From assembly GCA_023362775.1 (NCBI GenBank), contig JALMGJ010000003.1, positions 48,119,916 to 48,183,915 of the forward strand: a stretch of 64,000 nt of DNA, in the 5' to 3' direction. Positions within the stretch are counted from its first letter, which is position 1; each line of letters starts with the position of its first letter. The notes under the pieces are model-generated. The model searched no databases and was not told the origin of the DNA. It saw only the letters and a program-made list of their open reading frames with translations. The DNA is from Charina bottae (lineage: Eukaryota; Chordata; Lepidosauria; Squamata; Charinaidae). The translations under genes and the position numbers were made by a program. Below, piece after piece: positions 10,569-22,684 of the stretch.

Positions 10569-12216
10569 AACATAACTGTCTGGCTTAACCATCCTTAACC
10601 ATTTCATGCAAGATTTACTATTTAATCTCAACATTCCTATCATGGTAACAGATTTGCAGGCTAAGCCAAGCTTGCCTGGAAACTAGTGATATGTATTCCT
10701 CCATGCCTGGATCCTTAACTAGTATTTGGCCTTAGGGCTGTAATAAACTTGATGATGATCCTTAACTATATAATATGTTTCCAGTGATACAACAGTTTTT
10801 GCTTTCCTATTTGCTTCTCAGGTCTCCTGGATGCAAAAAGTCAGGGGTCGCATTCAATAATTTCACATATCACAGCACTGACAATTTTAAGAGGGACGTA
10901 TTATTGTAGAAGATCACAAAGTGCCCCTTATTTTTTAATGACCCAGAGGGTTTGAAAGATAATCTCATTACAGGAAATGCAGATGGGAGAATCAGTTTTA
11001 ACTGTTGACTCGCAGTGCACTGCTTAATTAAGCATGGCTTATTTATCTGATGCAGGAATTATTACTCATTGAAGAAATAGCATCTAAAATTTAATATCAA
11101 CAGCCTCATGAGAATGTCTATCCATCCCCAGCTTGACATGGATTCTTAGCAAATATATTGGCAAGAAGACACATACTGTTGCGACTTCTGACACATTCAT
11201 CCCCTACTGGGAAAAAAACCCCACTCAGATACTCAAAATTAGATTAAAATATATAACAATGATTAGACCAGGAGTTCTCAAACTTCATGGTGCTGTGATG
11301 TTCTAAATAATAAATTTGTGACATCCATCGCCACCACACAAATAAAATTAACCGTTTCACTGGGGCTAGGCTTGGGCAAGAAATGAATACACCACTTATA
11401 ACCATTCCATTTTAATTTATATACCCAATAAAACAATGGTAGAACCTTTCAATTTTATAAAATCAGACATTTTCTTTGGAAATAAACAATAAAACACTCA
11501 CCTTTAAAGTCATATTTTAAATGGAAAATATGACCTTGCTTAGTTTTTCATAATTTTTGAGATTTGCATACATTCAGTACTCTTTTCCTTTTGCATGTTG
11601 ACCAAGCTGCAAAGGAGGAGGCTGATCTTACACTTGAATAAAACTAACGCTCAGATTTGCAAAAAAAGAGGAAGGGGAACAACACAGTCTTTCTTGCATG
11701 CTTTCTGTGAAGCATCTTGAATTGTCTATTTAAAAAAAAAACAGTGGTTATTGCTTGTCACAAAACTCTTGCTATTTGGGCAGAAGCTCATGGAGAGAAA
11801 AATGTCACAGAAAGAGAACCCAAACAGGAAAGGCTGGCCTGGTCTATGATTAGCTAGAGCAGAAGGTTAAAAGAAAGACTAATTGAAAATGGGTCAGTAG
11901 GCCAAGGTGTTGAAATGGAAAACCTGATCTAGGAAAGGGAAGTAGTTGTGGTAGTAATGAAGGAGACCCTGTCAGCTAAGCAAAATGCCGTGGGATGGAT
12001 CTTTGCATGAGATATTAAGAGACATGAATGAGAGAACAGCTATGGGTGGGGAAAGGCTCAGCAGAAGGCTTTGTTCCCAAGCTAGAAGTCTGAGAGATAT
12101 GGAAAGGAGGTGATCTGCAGGGAAATAAGATAGCAAGACCCAGTGGAGAAATCTCAGAGCACTGCCTTGCTAATATTAATGTGTAGTGACCACACCTGAT
12201 TCTGGAACCTGGTTTA
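10569..12216. other. Non-repetitive sequence; possible conserved non-coding stretch near 10960-11110
   Basis: No gene seen. About 10960-11110 is of balanced composition with homeodomain-like TTAATTAA and other compact words and without repeat features, which is how vertebrate conserved elements often look; see findings. Near 11270 caggagttctcaaact resembles a hAT terminus, but I found no partner end. Confidence 0.45.
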
Positions 12217-12730
12217 GTAAGAACGTAAGCAGCGTCCTGCTGGATTGGACCCCTGGACCATCTAGTCCAGCAGTCTGCTCTCACCGTGGCCAACCAGCTG
12301 CACAAGGAAGCCCACTTGTCTCCCAGCAGATGGCCTTCAGAGGCCGTCACACTGCCATCAAGACTATCAGCCATCGATCCCCATGACTTCCATAAATTCA
12401 TCCAATCCTTTTTTGAAGCCAGCCAAGCTGATAGCCAGCCCCAGGTCTCAGGGTAGAAAATTCCAAAATGTAATTATGCATTGTGTAATTTTATTTTCCT
12501 TTTGTCTGTCCTGATTCTTCCAGGATTTAATTTCATTGGGCAACTTCTGGTTCTAGTATTTGGGGAAGGGGAAAATAGCTTCTCCTTGTCCACTCTATCC
12601 ACACCATGCATAATTTTGTACACCTCAGTCATGTCCCCCCTCATTTCTAGACCAAAAAGGTGCAAATGTCACAACCTTTTTTCATAGGGAAGCTGCTCCA
12701 GCCCCTTGATCATCTTAGTTGCCCTCACAA
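12217..12730 (-). mobile_element. CR1-type LINE fragment
   Basis: In plus orientation it shows the familiar reverse-complement CR1 phrases: gaccatctagtccagcag, then tttccttttgtctgtcctga, atgtcccccctcatttctag and the gctgctccagccccttgatc region. The order fits the 3' part of ORF2 and the UTR of a minus-strand copy. It is diverged, and no long frame survives. Confidence 0.82.
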
Positions 12731-13728
12731 GTCTATGAATCCCTGTGTTGCCTCTGAGGTTAATGAATCGCATTATAAAGTGGAATTGTCCTGACGTTGA
12801 TATGTTAGAAACCTCAAGTTGACTTGTGGTTCAAGAATGGGCATGTAAGCTGGCATTCATTAAATATGGAATGGATTTTTAATAGGATTTTTTTAAAAAA
12901 AAGAAAATCTCAGTAGACCTCTTTCCAGTCATTAGCCTTCCTCTGTGTGATGTTTTATCCCTACTCATAATGACAATATTGCTTTTTTCATAGAGGATAA
13001 ACTGCAATCTGCTTTGTACTCCGAACAATAGAACATTCCATGACATCACACTGTTTTAGTTAATTGGTATCAAAGGCTTTCAGTACAAGGTAACAATTTA
13101 GAAATTATTTCTTTGAACATTTTCCCCTCTTTAATGTAATGGTGTTTATTTATAATTGCAAGCAAGGCAATACTAAATGGTCTACATGAATATTACTCAT
13201 ACAAAAAATAGAAATGGGAAGAGAAAGAGTATTTATATGATATTCATAAGCTGAATATGAGTCTGCAATACAATTTGTGCCCTTAAGAGCCCAATACAGC
13301 TCAGCTGGACATTGTTGACAAAACTGAGGCACAGAAAAAAGACTATATAGGTTTATAGCTGAAAAGACCAACTTATCGATGTTTTTGGTGCAACAACAGC
13401 AACAAAAAACACAAATGTCAAAGCTCATGCTTAAGTATAAACTCTATGTGAAGTCTTTATATGGACACATCTCTGTATCATCACCTCATTGTCCAAGTCT
13501 CAACTTCTCAACTGACCCATGCAGACTCGGAATGGGAGGTTCTTTCCTTGACCAGTCCTGAGAGATGTGCCATCCCATAGTGCTATGTAATTTCTCAACT
13601 ATAGAAAATCAGATACATTAAGAGGACTTACCCTGATCTAATGCAAATCAGAGATAAACCATTATCCTCTGCTAGCAATGTACTATGAAAGAAGAGGCTG
13701 GCAGGTCTGCTGATCCATAGACCAGAAG
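12731..13728. other. No gene or clear repeat seen
   Basis: AT-rich. Short frames on both strands near 13150-13561 overlap one another and are not protein-like. Confidence 0.5.
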
Positions 13729-13855
13729 CAGTGTTTCTGCAATTTCCAGGTACATGAATTTCAACTCCCAGGGTTCGCAACCACCATGGCTATTGCTGAG
13801 AATTCTGGGAGTTGAAGTCCAAGCCTCTGGAAGTTTCCAAGGTTAGAAAACACTG
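13729..13855. mobile_element. Diverged hAT MITE related to 4566-4700
   Basis: Starts cagtgtttctgcaattt and ends aggttagaaaacactg; the interior carries the mirrored phrases tttcaactcccaggg and gggagttgaagtcc. The target duplication is degraded (ends agaag / gctagaag), so this copy is older than the one at 4566. Confidence 0.8.
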
Positions 13856-14684
13856 AGCTAGAAGTTTCCCATGCATTTATCTAAAATGCATGAAGTGATG
13901 GAGAAGCACCTCTGCTCTTCCAGCTGTTTCTGTTCTGCTTGTACCCACCTTCTGTTTGTTGTTTCACCCCTTCACATCATACATGAAATATCAAGGTGGA
14001 TGGCTGAAGATCGGACTTTCTATGGCTAGAAGGTGTTCAATTTTCTTTTGCTTTTTAAAAAATTCCTAACAATTACATGCTGAGGAGTCATGCCTATTGC
14101 TTCTTGTCTTTATTCCCTTTGTTAAAACAAACTGCTGGAATCTAGCTTCAGTTATTAATTTGGAAAGAAAATAGCAACATGCAGTTTGAGAACATAACCC
14201 ATGCTTTATAGCGTGGTATAGCAAAGGAGCAGGGCTAAGCCTGATCCCAGCAGAAGGGGAAAGCCAGATGAATAGAATTTGGGTGCCTGGGAATCTGATA
14301 TTGCATTAATAAATTGTACTGTGCAACTGCCAAACACATTCTAAGAGCAGACAAAAGGCCAAACACCAGAGCAGACTTAACTGGCTAATTTGTATGGTTA
14401 GAACAACACAACTCTGAACAAGCCCACGTCTGGTCAGAAGGAGGTTCATGTTTTATTGTTTGTGTCAGGATGATAGGATAGAGACAGGGAAAGGCCCAGC
14501 CAATTTTTTGTTTTAATATCCCGGTTGAATTAAATGTGCATAAAAAGTGTTTACAGAAGAAAAAAAAACTGAGCAAACTGTCCGTTAAGGGGCAGGACTT
14601 TTAAGACATGTGTACTTTGTATCTGGGTGTTGAACTGTGGCCTACCTTCATTTTTACTGAAATCATGTAAACTACCAGCAATAA
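13856..14684. other. No gene or clear repeat seen
   Basis: AT-rich sequence; a minus-strand frame at 14385-14576 is probably chance. Confidence 0.5.
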
Positions 14685-15720
14685 TTTATTTATTTATAAT
14701 TTCAAAATAATTATTTATTTATCATTTCAATATAAGGCCATCTGACTCTGGGCAGCATATCATGAAAATGAGTACAATATCTATAAACAACAAAAAACAA
14801 AAAAGAACATAATGTAATGGGGGAACACACATCACAACTAAAGCCAACAATACAGATCAAATGGGCACACTACTGACTTGCCCCAGAATTTGGGGGGGGG
14901 GGGGGAGAATCGAGTTTTTAAAGAACTTCTGAAGGCTTACTGGGCTGGCGTGATCTGAACCTCTGGGGTGGGTGGGTGGTGCTACTTCAAAGAGCAGGTG
15001 TTGCAACAGAGGAGGTTGCTCCCTACATCCCATCAGATGACATTGCTTTGTGGATGGGTCACAAAGCGCGCCCACCTTTTGAATCTAAAAGATGGGCAGA
15101 AAGAATGGGAGAGAAGCAATCCACACATGGGCAGGCTCTGGGCCATGAAGGGCTTTCTAAATGGAAACCATTATCTTTTTTTTAAATGTATTTATTTATA
15201 AGATCTATAAACCACCTTATTCCAGAGTCTCCAGGTTATACAAGACAAACAGTGCAAAGAAGAATATAATTAAAAAACAATAAAACAATATAATAAATGT
15301 TACAGGAAGAGCAGACTGGTTTGGAAAATAAGCAACTTAAGAAACCGTTATCTTAAATTGTACCCAGAAGCTCTCTGATAACCAGTGTAGCAGAGGTGTT
15401 ACATGACTACACTGAGATGTGTCCATAACTTGCTCACGCCACTGTATTCTGGACCAGCTGTTGCTTGAATCATCTTCAAGGACAACCTCATGTAAAGTGT
15501 GTTGCAGTGATCTACACATGAGGTGACCAAGATATGAGTAACCATGAGGAAGGACTCCCAGTCCAAGAAAGGGCACAATTGGGGCACAAGATGTGAAGGC
15601 ACTCCTGGCCACAGCTTCCACCTGCTCAATGAACAGGAACCGTGAGTCCAGGAGGACTCCCAAATTCTATACCACCTCTGAACAGGGAAGTGCAAGTTCT
15701 ATTCAGAACCAAGGATGGAA
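14685..15720 (-). mobile_element. L2-type LINE, 3' half, split by a LINE insertion
   Basis: On the minus strand, right to left: a frame with VARSAFTSCAPIVPFLGLGV and YLGHLMCRSLQHTLHE, the degraded HCNTLYM motif, LHWLSESFWVQFKI, then FRSSLKT near 14940, and an AT-rich 3' UTR ending near 14690. This is the order of the L2 ORF2 end (DYCNALY, LHWLPVxFRVQFK, FRKxLKTWL). A 14-G run lies near 14892. It carries an insertion at 15178-15340. Confidence 0.78.
15164..15354 (-). mobile_element. LINE 3'-end insertion with 14-bp target duplication (15178-15340)
   Basis: gaaaccattatctt (15164-15177) and gaaaccgttatctt (15341-15354) flank about 163 bp that begin with poly-T and contain an L2-like 3' tail in minus orientation. 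The coding frame of the host L2 resumes after the second copy, which confirms a later insertion. Confidence 0.75.
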
Positions 15721-17062
15721 AATCACCAGGACCAGAAGCTGTGAGCTATAACTGAATGATCTCCCTCTGAATGATCATTCAGACCTGGTGGTGTTTTTTG
15801 TCTACTAAAGACTAAATGGAAAAGAAGCCTATGCATATCTGTAAAGTCTGTCACCATATGAAGCGTGTCATTATTTCAAATATGCCAAGAGGTTATCCCT
15901 GAACATGTATTGTATTCAGGCTTGCTGATACTTATTTTTCAGCACTATTGTCTTAACAAACATCAATCCACCAGCTGCTACAGTACTTTCATTCATTTAA
16001 GCATCCTACTTATACCTTACTGATGCCACCCTAGATGCATAATCTATTCTGATCCTGTGAGATGCAAATCTGAAATCAGAAACCTCTTGTATTGGACAGG
16101 ATTACACTCATACCATTCCAAGGTATTTTTAATCTCCAAGGTAATTTTTATCGTGCTACAGGGAAGACAAATGGAAGGGGCAGTGACTCATATGTAGTAC
16201 AGACTCCAATGCAGACCATCTCAATCTACCATGGCTGATGGTTTGTTCAGATGAGGAATTGGACAAATGGACAAATGCCATGGAATGATGAGGTCCAAAG
16301 AAGCTGTAGCTTAGTGGAAGCAGAGAGTTGCTGATGCTTGACAATCACATCTTAATAATGAAGGATCCTGTGATGGCTAGTACAGTCAGAGCATCCTGGA
16401 ATCTCCTGGGATCAGGTTGCTCCTGGCTTGGCTAACCCCCCAGAGAATTTTAGGATTCAAGTGGCCCTAAAAGAGTGGTTACAGCCCTTAACATGATTAG
16501 GGCAATTGATGCAAGTCAAGGGGGGAGGTTGGTGTGACATTTAGGTACTTGTGACCAAACAATGGTTGTTTGCAAGGACAAGCCTTCACCTTTGTTTCAT
16601 TTTACAATGTTCCTTAGTAAAATGCGGTTTGACTGTATATACACCAGTATGCCAAACAAATCACATGGTGCAGCTAAATACAGCGTATGGGCACAGTGAT
16701 GTCTGGCTGTAGTCACCCAGTTGAATCGCCTGGACAACCTAAACTGCCTAAATCACTGCAATGGTTGTACTGGAGCTGCACCAGCCCATGGAAACTTTTC
16801 CATATGGTGAGGCAATATTTTCTTGGGCACACTTTATCCTCTTCAAATATTTACATATGACAAGTTCAATTCTCCCTGCTGTGACTGGATTAAGAGCTTT
16901 GAAGTTGGAAGCAACAAGGTTAAGGGGAAATTATTTTAGGAGCATATGCAGCTGTAGAATATCATACATGGAATACACACAAGAAGGGAAGTTATATTTT
17001 CTGAAGCATCAAAATGTTGACCCTGAGAGTTTGCTTTGCCCCCAAAAGAGACCATATGAGTA
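15721..17062. other. No gene or clear repeat seen
   Basis: No exon, SINE or transposon end recognised. The plus-strand frame at 16761-17063 has no start context or domain that I recognise. Confidence 0.5.
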
Positions 17063-17260
17063 GCTTTAATTTCCATTTGCATTTGTATCAATGCAATATC
17101 TCTCTCCTGGACTTTAGAAAAAACCTAAAGACCTGGTTATGTCACCATGCTTGGGGAGGGGAGGGGAACAGCCAGTCTTGGGGTTGGCTGGCCCCTTCGA
17201 TCTGCTGTGTCCAGCCTTATTGACCGATGGAATAAGATCTACCATTCCTGGATCGAACTG

Positions 17261-17340
<80 letters not shown>

Positions 17341-17462
17341 TTTATTGGTATTTATAGTTTTTACTGATTTTAAATTTTTGCTGTGAACCGCCCAGGGTCC
17401 CTCCTTGTGGGGGAGATGGGCGGGATACAAATGTGATAAATAAATAAATAAAAATAAACAAA
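17063..17462 (+). mobile_element. L2-type LINE 3' end with internal (TAA)n(TA)n
   Basis: The plus-strand frame reads LLDFRKNLKTWLCHHAW, the L2 ORF2 C-terminus. Then come a microsatellite, the 3' UTR words accgcccagggtcc and ggagatgggcggga, and an (AAAT)n tail. Confidence 0.88.
17261..17336. repeat. (TAA)n followed by (TA)n microsatellite
   Basis: About 36 bp of TAA units run directly into about 40 bp of TA units, within the 3' UTR of the L2 copy. Confidence 0.97.
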
Positions 17463-18464
17463 TATGAAGGCACAGAAGCTGTTGCTAAGCTTGGCTTCCA
17501 GATAAAAAATATTTCCTATGGATGTACAAAGATAATTTCCCATATGTACAATATGTACATTAGAGAAAAGCTGTGGACCCATCTCTTCTGTGATGGACAG
17601 CTTTGCGACAGCTGAGAATGAAACCCAGCTCCTACCCAGTCAAAAGTGTAGGGTAAAGTCAACAATATTCTCTCCCTATTTATACCTGGGCATTAACTTT
17701 TGCACAGATTTCAGCAGTTAAGCTAGGTGCACACACCTCCTTAGGAAGCTGCAATGTTGCAAAATAAATTTGGGCAGAAATCGGTAGATAGCCAAATTGG
17801 AACTTGTGAACTATTATGGGGTACCTGGCTTTACTAAAGTAATGCTAAGGGAGATAATAATATGGAAACCCTGTCCATAAGCCAGACTTCTTTCTATCTG
17901 GAAGCACCATATTCTAGTCCCAAACGAAATGGGCTTAGTTTAGATAGATATTATGGTACCTACACCACCTTCTCTGACCTTGGGGTCAAATTGTGCTGGA
18001 ACCATTGTCAGAACCCCCGTCCTCTGGAGCCATAAATAATTGGGCCCAGGCTGGGAAAGACTGGCCTCGGAATGAGGTAAAATGGAGGGACCTCCTGATC
18101 ATTCATTCTCCCCTTTTCGACAGGTAAAATCAAACGGGAGCAGAGAACCTCACTGGAAGGAACGGGAATTTAAAGCAAATTAAGGAAAGGCGTGAATACA
18201 TTAAGTAAGAGGTAAAGGCTTGAGAACACCTTCCTAACTCGGTCCTCACATTGGGTGTACTCGCAAATTTCACGACTTCACATGGGACTCACTGCCAAAT
18301 AAATACAACGTAGTCCCAAAGCTGAGGAATAGGAAACGCATATTAATGTATTGAAGGTTTGTCTTCATTGTAATCGCTAGAGATGGCTCGCAGTCCGTAA
18401 GCTGGAGCAACGAAGGGGAGGGAAGGCTTTTCTTCCCTTTCCCTTTCTTTCCCTTTATCTTTCC
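17463..18464. other. Non-repetitive sequence upstream of the CpG island
   Basis: Unique sequence of mixed composition. A pyrimidine-rich ccctttcccttt run at 18434-18478 leads into the island. Confidence 0.5.
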
Positions 18465-19165
18465 CTTTCCCTTTCCCGCCAGAGCATTCTGGGCAGACTT
18501 TCCCGCAGCGAGCGAGCGAGCGAGCGACGAGGCGCATTAACTCTGCGAAGAGAAGCCCTGAAGCACCTCGCCGGACTCCAGGGAGCGCTGTGTCGCCGCC
18601 CGCCGAGGGAGGGGAGCCGCAGGAGGAGAAAGCAGCCCACAAGGCGCATCTCGACACGGGAGCCGAGGGCGGGCCCTTCCTCGGTGCGGCTGATGGGCGC
18701 ACTCCGGCCAGCTGCGAGCCACAGCCACAGCCACAGCCCCTGGGCCCAGGTAAACGAAACTTGCCGGCTTCTTTGTGTGCCTGCCCGGCCACCCGGCCGC
18801 CCCGCCCCGCCGGCGGACGAGAAGGCACGGCCGCCCGATCTCTCGGAAACCAAGCTCCCGCGGTTGGATCTGGAAGGGAACCGAGGCTTGACAGTCTCGA
18901 AGGAGGTGGGCAAGGACGCAGATGGGCAGGGAGCGCAAGAGGGCTCGGGAGCGTCCGGGAATCAGGGGCAGAGCCGCTGGCGGGGATGAATCAGCGCGGG
19001 GCCACGACGCAGCTCCGGGGCGACCCCGGAGCAGCGGCAGCGGCGCCTCTCTAATGGCTTGAAGGAGAGCTCCCTTTCCCTCGGAGGGCACAAGCTCCTC
19101 GCGGCGGTCTGCTAGCCTGCGTGCCCGGGCCGGCTGCCCCCTGCGGGTCAAGGGCAGCCCAAGCC
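18465..19165. promoter_or_regulatory. CpG island, possible promoter and first exon of an unidentified gene
   Basis: About 700 bp of GC- and CpG-dense sequence in AT-rich surroundings, starting with a gcgagcgagcgagcgagcga run and without transposon termini or target duplications at its borders. On the plus strand cccag|gtaaac (exon end 18749) is a good splice-donor match. The only ATG-led frame into it starts at 18693, is 19 codons long and has a poor start context, so a non-coding first exon is equally possible. Open frames on both strands reflect low stop density in GC-rich DNA. Direction and gene identity are unknown. Confidence 0.55.
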
Positions 19166-19642
19166 CGAGGCGTCCCCAACTGCAGCTCTAGTGAGCTGGA
19201 CGTTTTTCTAATTCGCTGACTGCAGCAGATCTCCAGTTGTCAAGCCCACCCCGGCTCCCTGAGTACGAATATGTAGAAATACTGCCTGCGGTTCCCTCTT
19301 TGTTTAGTTTCGAGCTTCAGGGGACTCCGACTTGAAGCCGAGAGCGCCGAGCAACTACAGAGGGTCTTGCCGCCCGGGAGCCTCTCCCTTTCGGCGTTGC
19401 GTGTTCCAGGTGACAGATGAGGGGAAAGAAATGCAAATGGGTCAGCAGTACCGATACGGTTCTGTTTTAAAGAACCAGCCCTTCTGGGTAGGGGAACAGT
19501 GTGGAAGGGGCTCGGAAAACGAGCTGAGTCGGGTCTTTTGCAGAGTCTGATCAGTTGCAAGCCATCTTGAGGTATTTGACCTCCGGGGAGCAGTTCTACC
19601 ATTTCTTTCCGAAACGACTGGGTTTCTCCATTAGTAGTCTGC
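19166..19642. other. CpG-island shore, no feature resolved
   Basis: Moderate GC. A further donor-like ttccag|gtgaca lies at 19406-19418 on the plus strand. No coding exon can be supported. Confidence 0.4.
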
Positions 19643-20003
19643 TAATAAACAGGAGGCGTGGTGGCTCAGTGGGTAAGATGCCAGGCTTGTTGATTGGAAG
19701 ATCGCAAGTTCGGAGGTTCGAATCCCTAGTCCCGCGTGACGGAGTGAGCTCCCGCACTAGCCCCAGCTCTTGCCAACCTAGCAATTCGAAAGCATGCAAA
19801 TGCAAGTAGATGAATAGGTACCACTTCGGTGGGTAGGTAACAGTGTTCCGCGTGCATCATGCCGGCCACATAACCGCGGAAGCGTCTTCGGACAACGCTG
19901 GCTCTTCGGCTAACAAACAGAGATGAGCACCGGCCCCTAGAGTCGGATACGACTGCACAAATATGCGGGGGGAACCTTTACCTTTACCTTTTAATAAACA
20001 GGA
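19643..20003 (+). mobile_element. SINE family C, full length (19655-19991)
   Basis: The tRNA-like head has an A box (tggctcagtgggtaag) and a B box (ggttcgaatcc). The body contains ccacttcggtgggtaggtaa and catgccggccaca; the 3' end is gagtcggatacgact and (ACCTTT)n. A perfect 12-bp duplication, taataaacagga, flanks it at 19643-19654 and 19992-20003. This is the best reference copy of family C in the window. Confidence 0.95.
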
Positions 20004-21138
20004 CTGGCATTGGGGCTGGAATCCACCCTGGATACTAGAGTTCAGGTACAGGACTGCTGGGGTCCTCAGCTGAACCCCCCTGATGGTTTATTACCCCTGA
20101 TTTCTTTGAAAGTCAAAGTCACCCATTCCAGTGGCTGAAGAAGGTGAGATACCTGCTATGTCGTGATGCATGGTGCCTTCAGCTGCTTTCGGGCTCCCTT
20201 GGACTCTGGGTGCAAACTCAAGGTATTTCAGTTCTCAAACACAGCCTTTCTCCCCAGTTGTCCTCTAGATGCGTAGGGCATCAGCTCCAGTCATCCTGTG
20301 CAAATGCTGTCTCCACACGCTTCGCTCTCTTGCAGAGAGAGAAACGGGGGGCAGGATCCTGTTTCATCAAACCGTTCTAGATGCAAGAGAAATATTCCAA
20401 GAGTGTAGCAACGACAGAAGCATAATATATTTTTCTTTCCAAGCTTCCTTTTCCTTTACTTTTTTGGGCACAGCAAGAAGCATGAGCAAGTGTGTTGGTG
20501 GTCTGATCACCAACACTTTCTACAGTGCCTGGATTTCGGGTCACTTGGGAGCATAATGGGGGAGGAAGGTGAAAACAATCTCAAATATTTACAGAGAAAA
20601 GACTTCTGGGAAATTTCACTTCAACTCTAGATAGAGTAATTGGTATAATTGCTATATCTAGAGCTGGTTATTAGAACTGTCACAGTAGTTTGCAAACGTC
20701 TTTTTAAAGAAGAAAAGATTATAAAGGAAAGCATTCAGAAAATACATCCTCTGCGACACAAGAGGATAACTTTGATTGAATTCCTGACTTCATTTTTTTG
20801 TAAAGGGGTATGTGAGTGGACGTGAAATAGAGCAATACTTACCTTGGGAGGTGCTTTAGAAAGTAAATTGGGTGTGCATGGGGTGGAGGTGCATGTGTGT
20901 CACACGCAGGTATGCTATGTTGCTGTATCTCATCAGTATATTCAGAAACACTCTCCAGTATGTGCATGTTACGTTATACAACAGCTACAAAGCAGGGGAA
21001 GTACTAATTGTAGGAAATAATGTTTTATTGTGGTTGTAACACAAGACCAACAAATGACAATGCAGCAAGGAGAAATGACTTCTACATCTTTATAAATGTC
21101 TCCAATCTTCAGTCCAACATCTTTCTCTGTACCCATAC
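20004..21138. other. No gene or clear repeat seen
   Basis: Unique sequence. Overlapping plus-strand frames at 20144-20556 have no recognised domain. Confidence 0.5.
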
Positions 21139-21593
21139 TTTTATTTATTTATTTATTTTCTATCCCGCCTTTTTAAAATTATTTTTATAAATAACTCAAG
21201 GCGGCAAACATACCAAATACTCCTTCCTCCTCCTGTTTTCCCCACAACAACAACCCTGTGAGGTGAGTTCAGCTGAGAGAGAGTGACTGGCCCAAGGTCA
21301 CCCAGCCGGCTTTCATGCCTAAGGCGGGACTAGAACTCTCTGTCTCCTGGTTTCCTATTGGCTCCTTCCCAGGGCTGAGAGTGAGTGACTGGCCGAAGGT
21401 CACCCAGCCGGCTTTCATGCCTAAGGCAGGATTAGAACTCTCAGTCTCCTGGTTTGCTATTGGCTCCTTCCTAGGGCTGAGAGACAGGGACTGGCCCAAG
21501 GTCACCCAGCCGGCTTTCATGCCTAAGGCGGGACTAGAACTCTCAGTCTCCTGGTTTCTGGCCTGTTGCCTTAACCCCTAGACCAAATTTGTC
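21139..21593 (-). mobile_element. Modular SINE (family A), three modules
   Basis: Reverse orientation: (TTTA)n tail at the left and head (ccttaacccctagacc) at the right. CTCCTGGTTT occurs three times with a 102-bp period (ends at 21353, 21455 and 21557), so three internal modules are present. Confidence 0.9.
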
Positions 21594-21648
21594 AGTTACA
21601 GGACAATGACTTCTCAGCCTTTTGGCTAAGACCAAGTATAGTTACAGG
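21594..21648 (+). ncRNA. U2 snRNA 5' fragment, retrotransposed
   Basis: ttctcagccttttggctaag and the following accaagta match the 5' end of U2 snRNA; only about the first 33 nt are present. The 9-bp repeat agttacagg flanks it (21594-21602 and 21640-21648), as expected for a retrotransposed fragment. It lacks the branch-recognition region, Sm site and 3' hairpins, so it cannot be functional. Confidence 0.85.
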
Positions 21649-21974
21649 GAGGTGCTCAACTACAGCTCTCAGCACCCCTACAAAGCATGGGCAATAGTAA
21701 GGGATGCTCAGAGGTGTGCTTCAGCAACATTCGGAGAACCTTGGGTTGTCAATAGGATATGACTCCCCTGTAGTCCATGGTGCTCTCTGACTGACATTCC
21801 TGGGGTTACATTACAAATCTCCTTTGGCTTTGGACTGCTAGGGAAGGCCTCCCTGGTTACTCCTTCTGAGAATATTGTAGAATGGATGGAGAAGCCGAGA
21901 TGATATTTCAGTATTGGCATTTGTGATTCAGGCCCAGCATTTGCACTTTAAAAAGTGCTATATAGAAAGAACAT
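21649..21974. other. No gene or clear repeat seen
   Basis: About 320 bp between the U2 fragment and the L2 copy. Nothing recognised. Confidence 0.45.
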
Positions 21975-22187
21975 CATCCCCCCAGAACGTAGATTGGCCC
22001 CGATCCTGCTAACATTTAGGAAGGCCCTGAAGACATGGCTCTGCCACCGTGCTTGGAGGTCTGGCAGTGGTGGGAAGCTTTTACAGTGGCTTTGTTGAGC
22101 TTGACACAAGCATGGACTAAGGGCTGCTGACTATGGTTATTGATGGTTTTATATCTTTGTATATTGGTTTTTGTTTTGTTTTTATAT

Positions 22188-22510
22188 GGGGCGCGATGGC
22201 TCAGTGGTTAAGACGCCAGGCTTGTTGATCTGAAGGTTGGAGGTTCGAATCCCTAGCCCCGCGTGACGGAGTGAGCTCCTGCACTCGCCCCAGCTCTTGC
22301 CAACCTAGCAATTTGAAAGCATGCAAATGCAAGTAGATTAATAGGTACCACTTTGGTGGGTAGGTAACAGCGTTCCACACGAGTCATGCCGGCCATATGA
22401 CCGCGGAAGCGTCTTCGGACAGCGCTGGCTCTTCGACTAAGAAACGGAGATGAGCACCGGCCCCTAGAGTTGGACACGACTGTGCAGGGGAAAACCTTTA
22501 CCTTTACCTA
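22188..22510 (+). mobile_element. SINE family C, full length, inside L2
   Basis: Complete head with A box (tggctcagtggttaag) and B box (ggttcgaatcc), and an (ACCTTT)n end. L2 sequence resumes directly after it. The target duplication is not clear. Confidence 0.93.
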
Positions 22511-22597
22511 TATTGGTTTTTAACTAGTTTTTGTTGGATTGTTGTTTTTAATTGTTGTGAGCCACCCAGAATCACTTAGGTGAGATGGGTGGCTGTA

Positions 22598-22684
22598 CAA
22601 ATCAAATCAAATCAAATCAAATCAAATCAAATCAAATCAAATCAAATCAAATCAAATCAAATCAAATCAAATCAAATCAAATCA
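22598..22684. repeat. (AAATC)n microsatellite
   Basis: About 17 near-perfect pentamers that form the tail of the L2 copy. Confidence 0.97.

Noticed and set aside
10338..10598. Open frames rich in F/Y/I/L.
   Set aside because: Translation of the (TTTTA)n microsatellite.
11270..11560. hAT element starting caggagttctcaaact.
   Set aside because: Only one terminus resembles hAT; no partner terminus or target duplication was found.
18343..19151. Long minus-strand frames in the CpG island (up to 204 codons).
   Set aside because: GC-rich low-stop sequence with overlapping frames on both strands and no domain or splice support.
22188..22270. Possible tRNA gene (A box and B box present).
   Set aside because: It is the head of SINE family C with its body and tail attached; the cloverleaf is not maintained.
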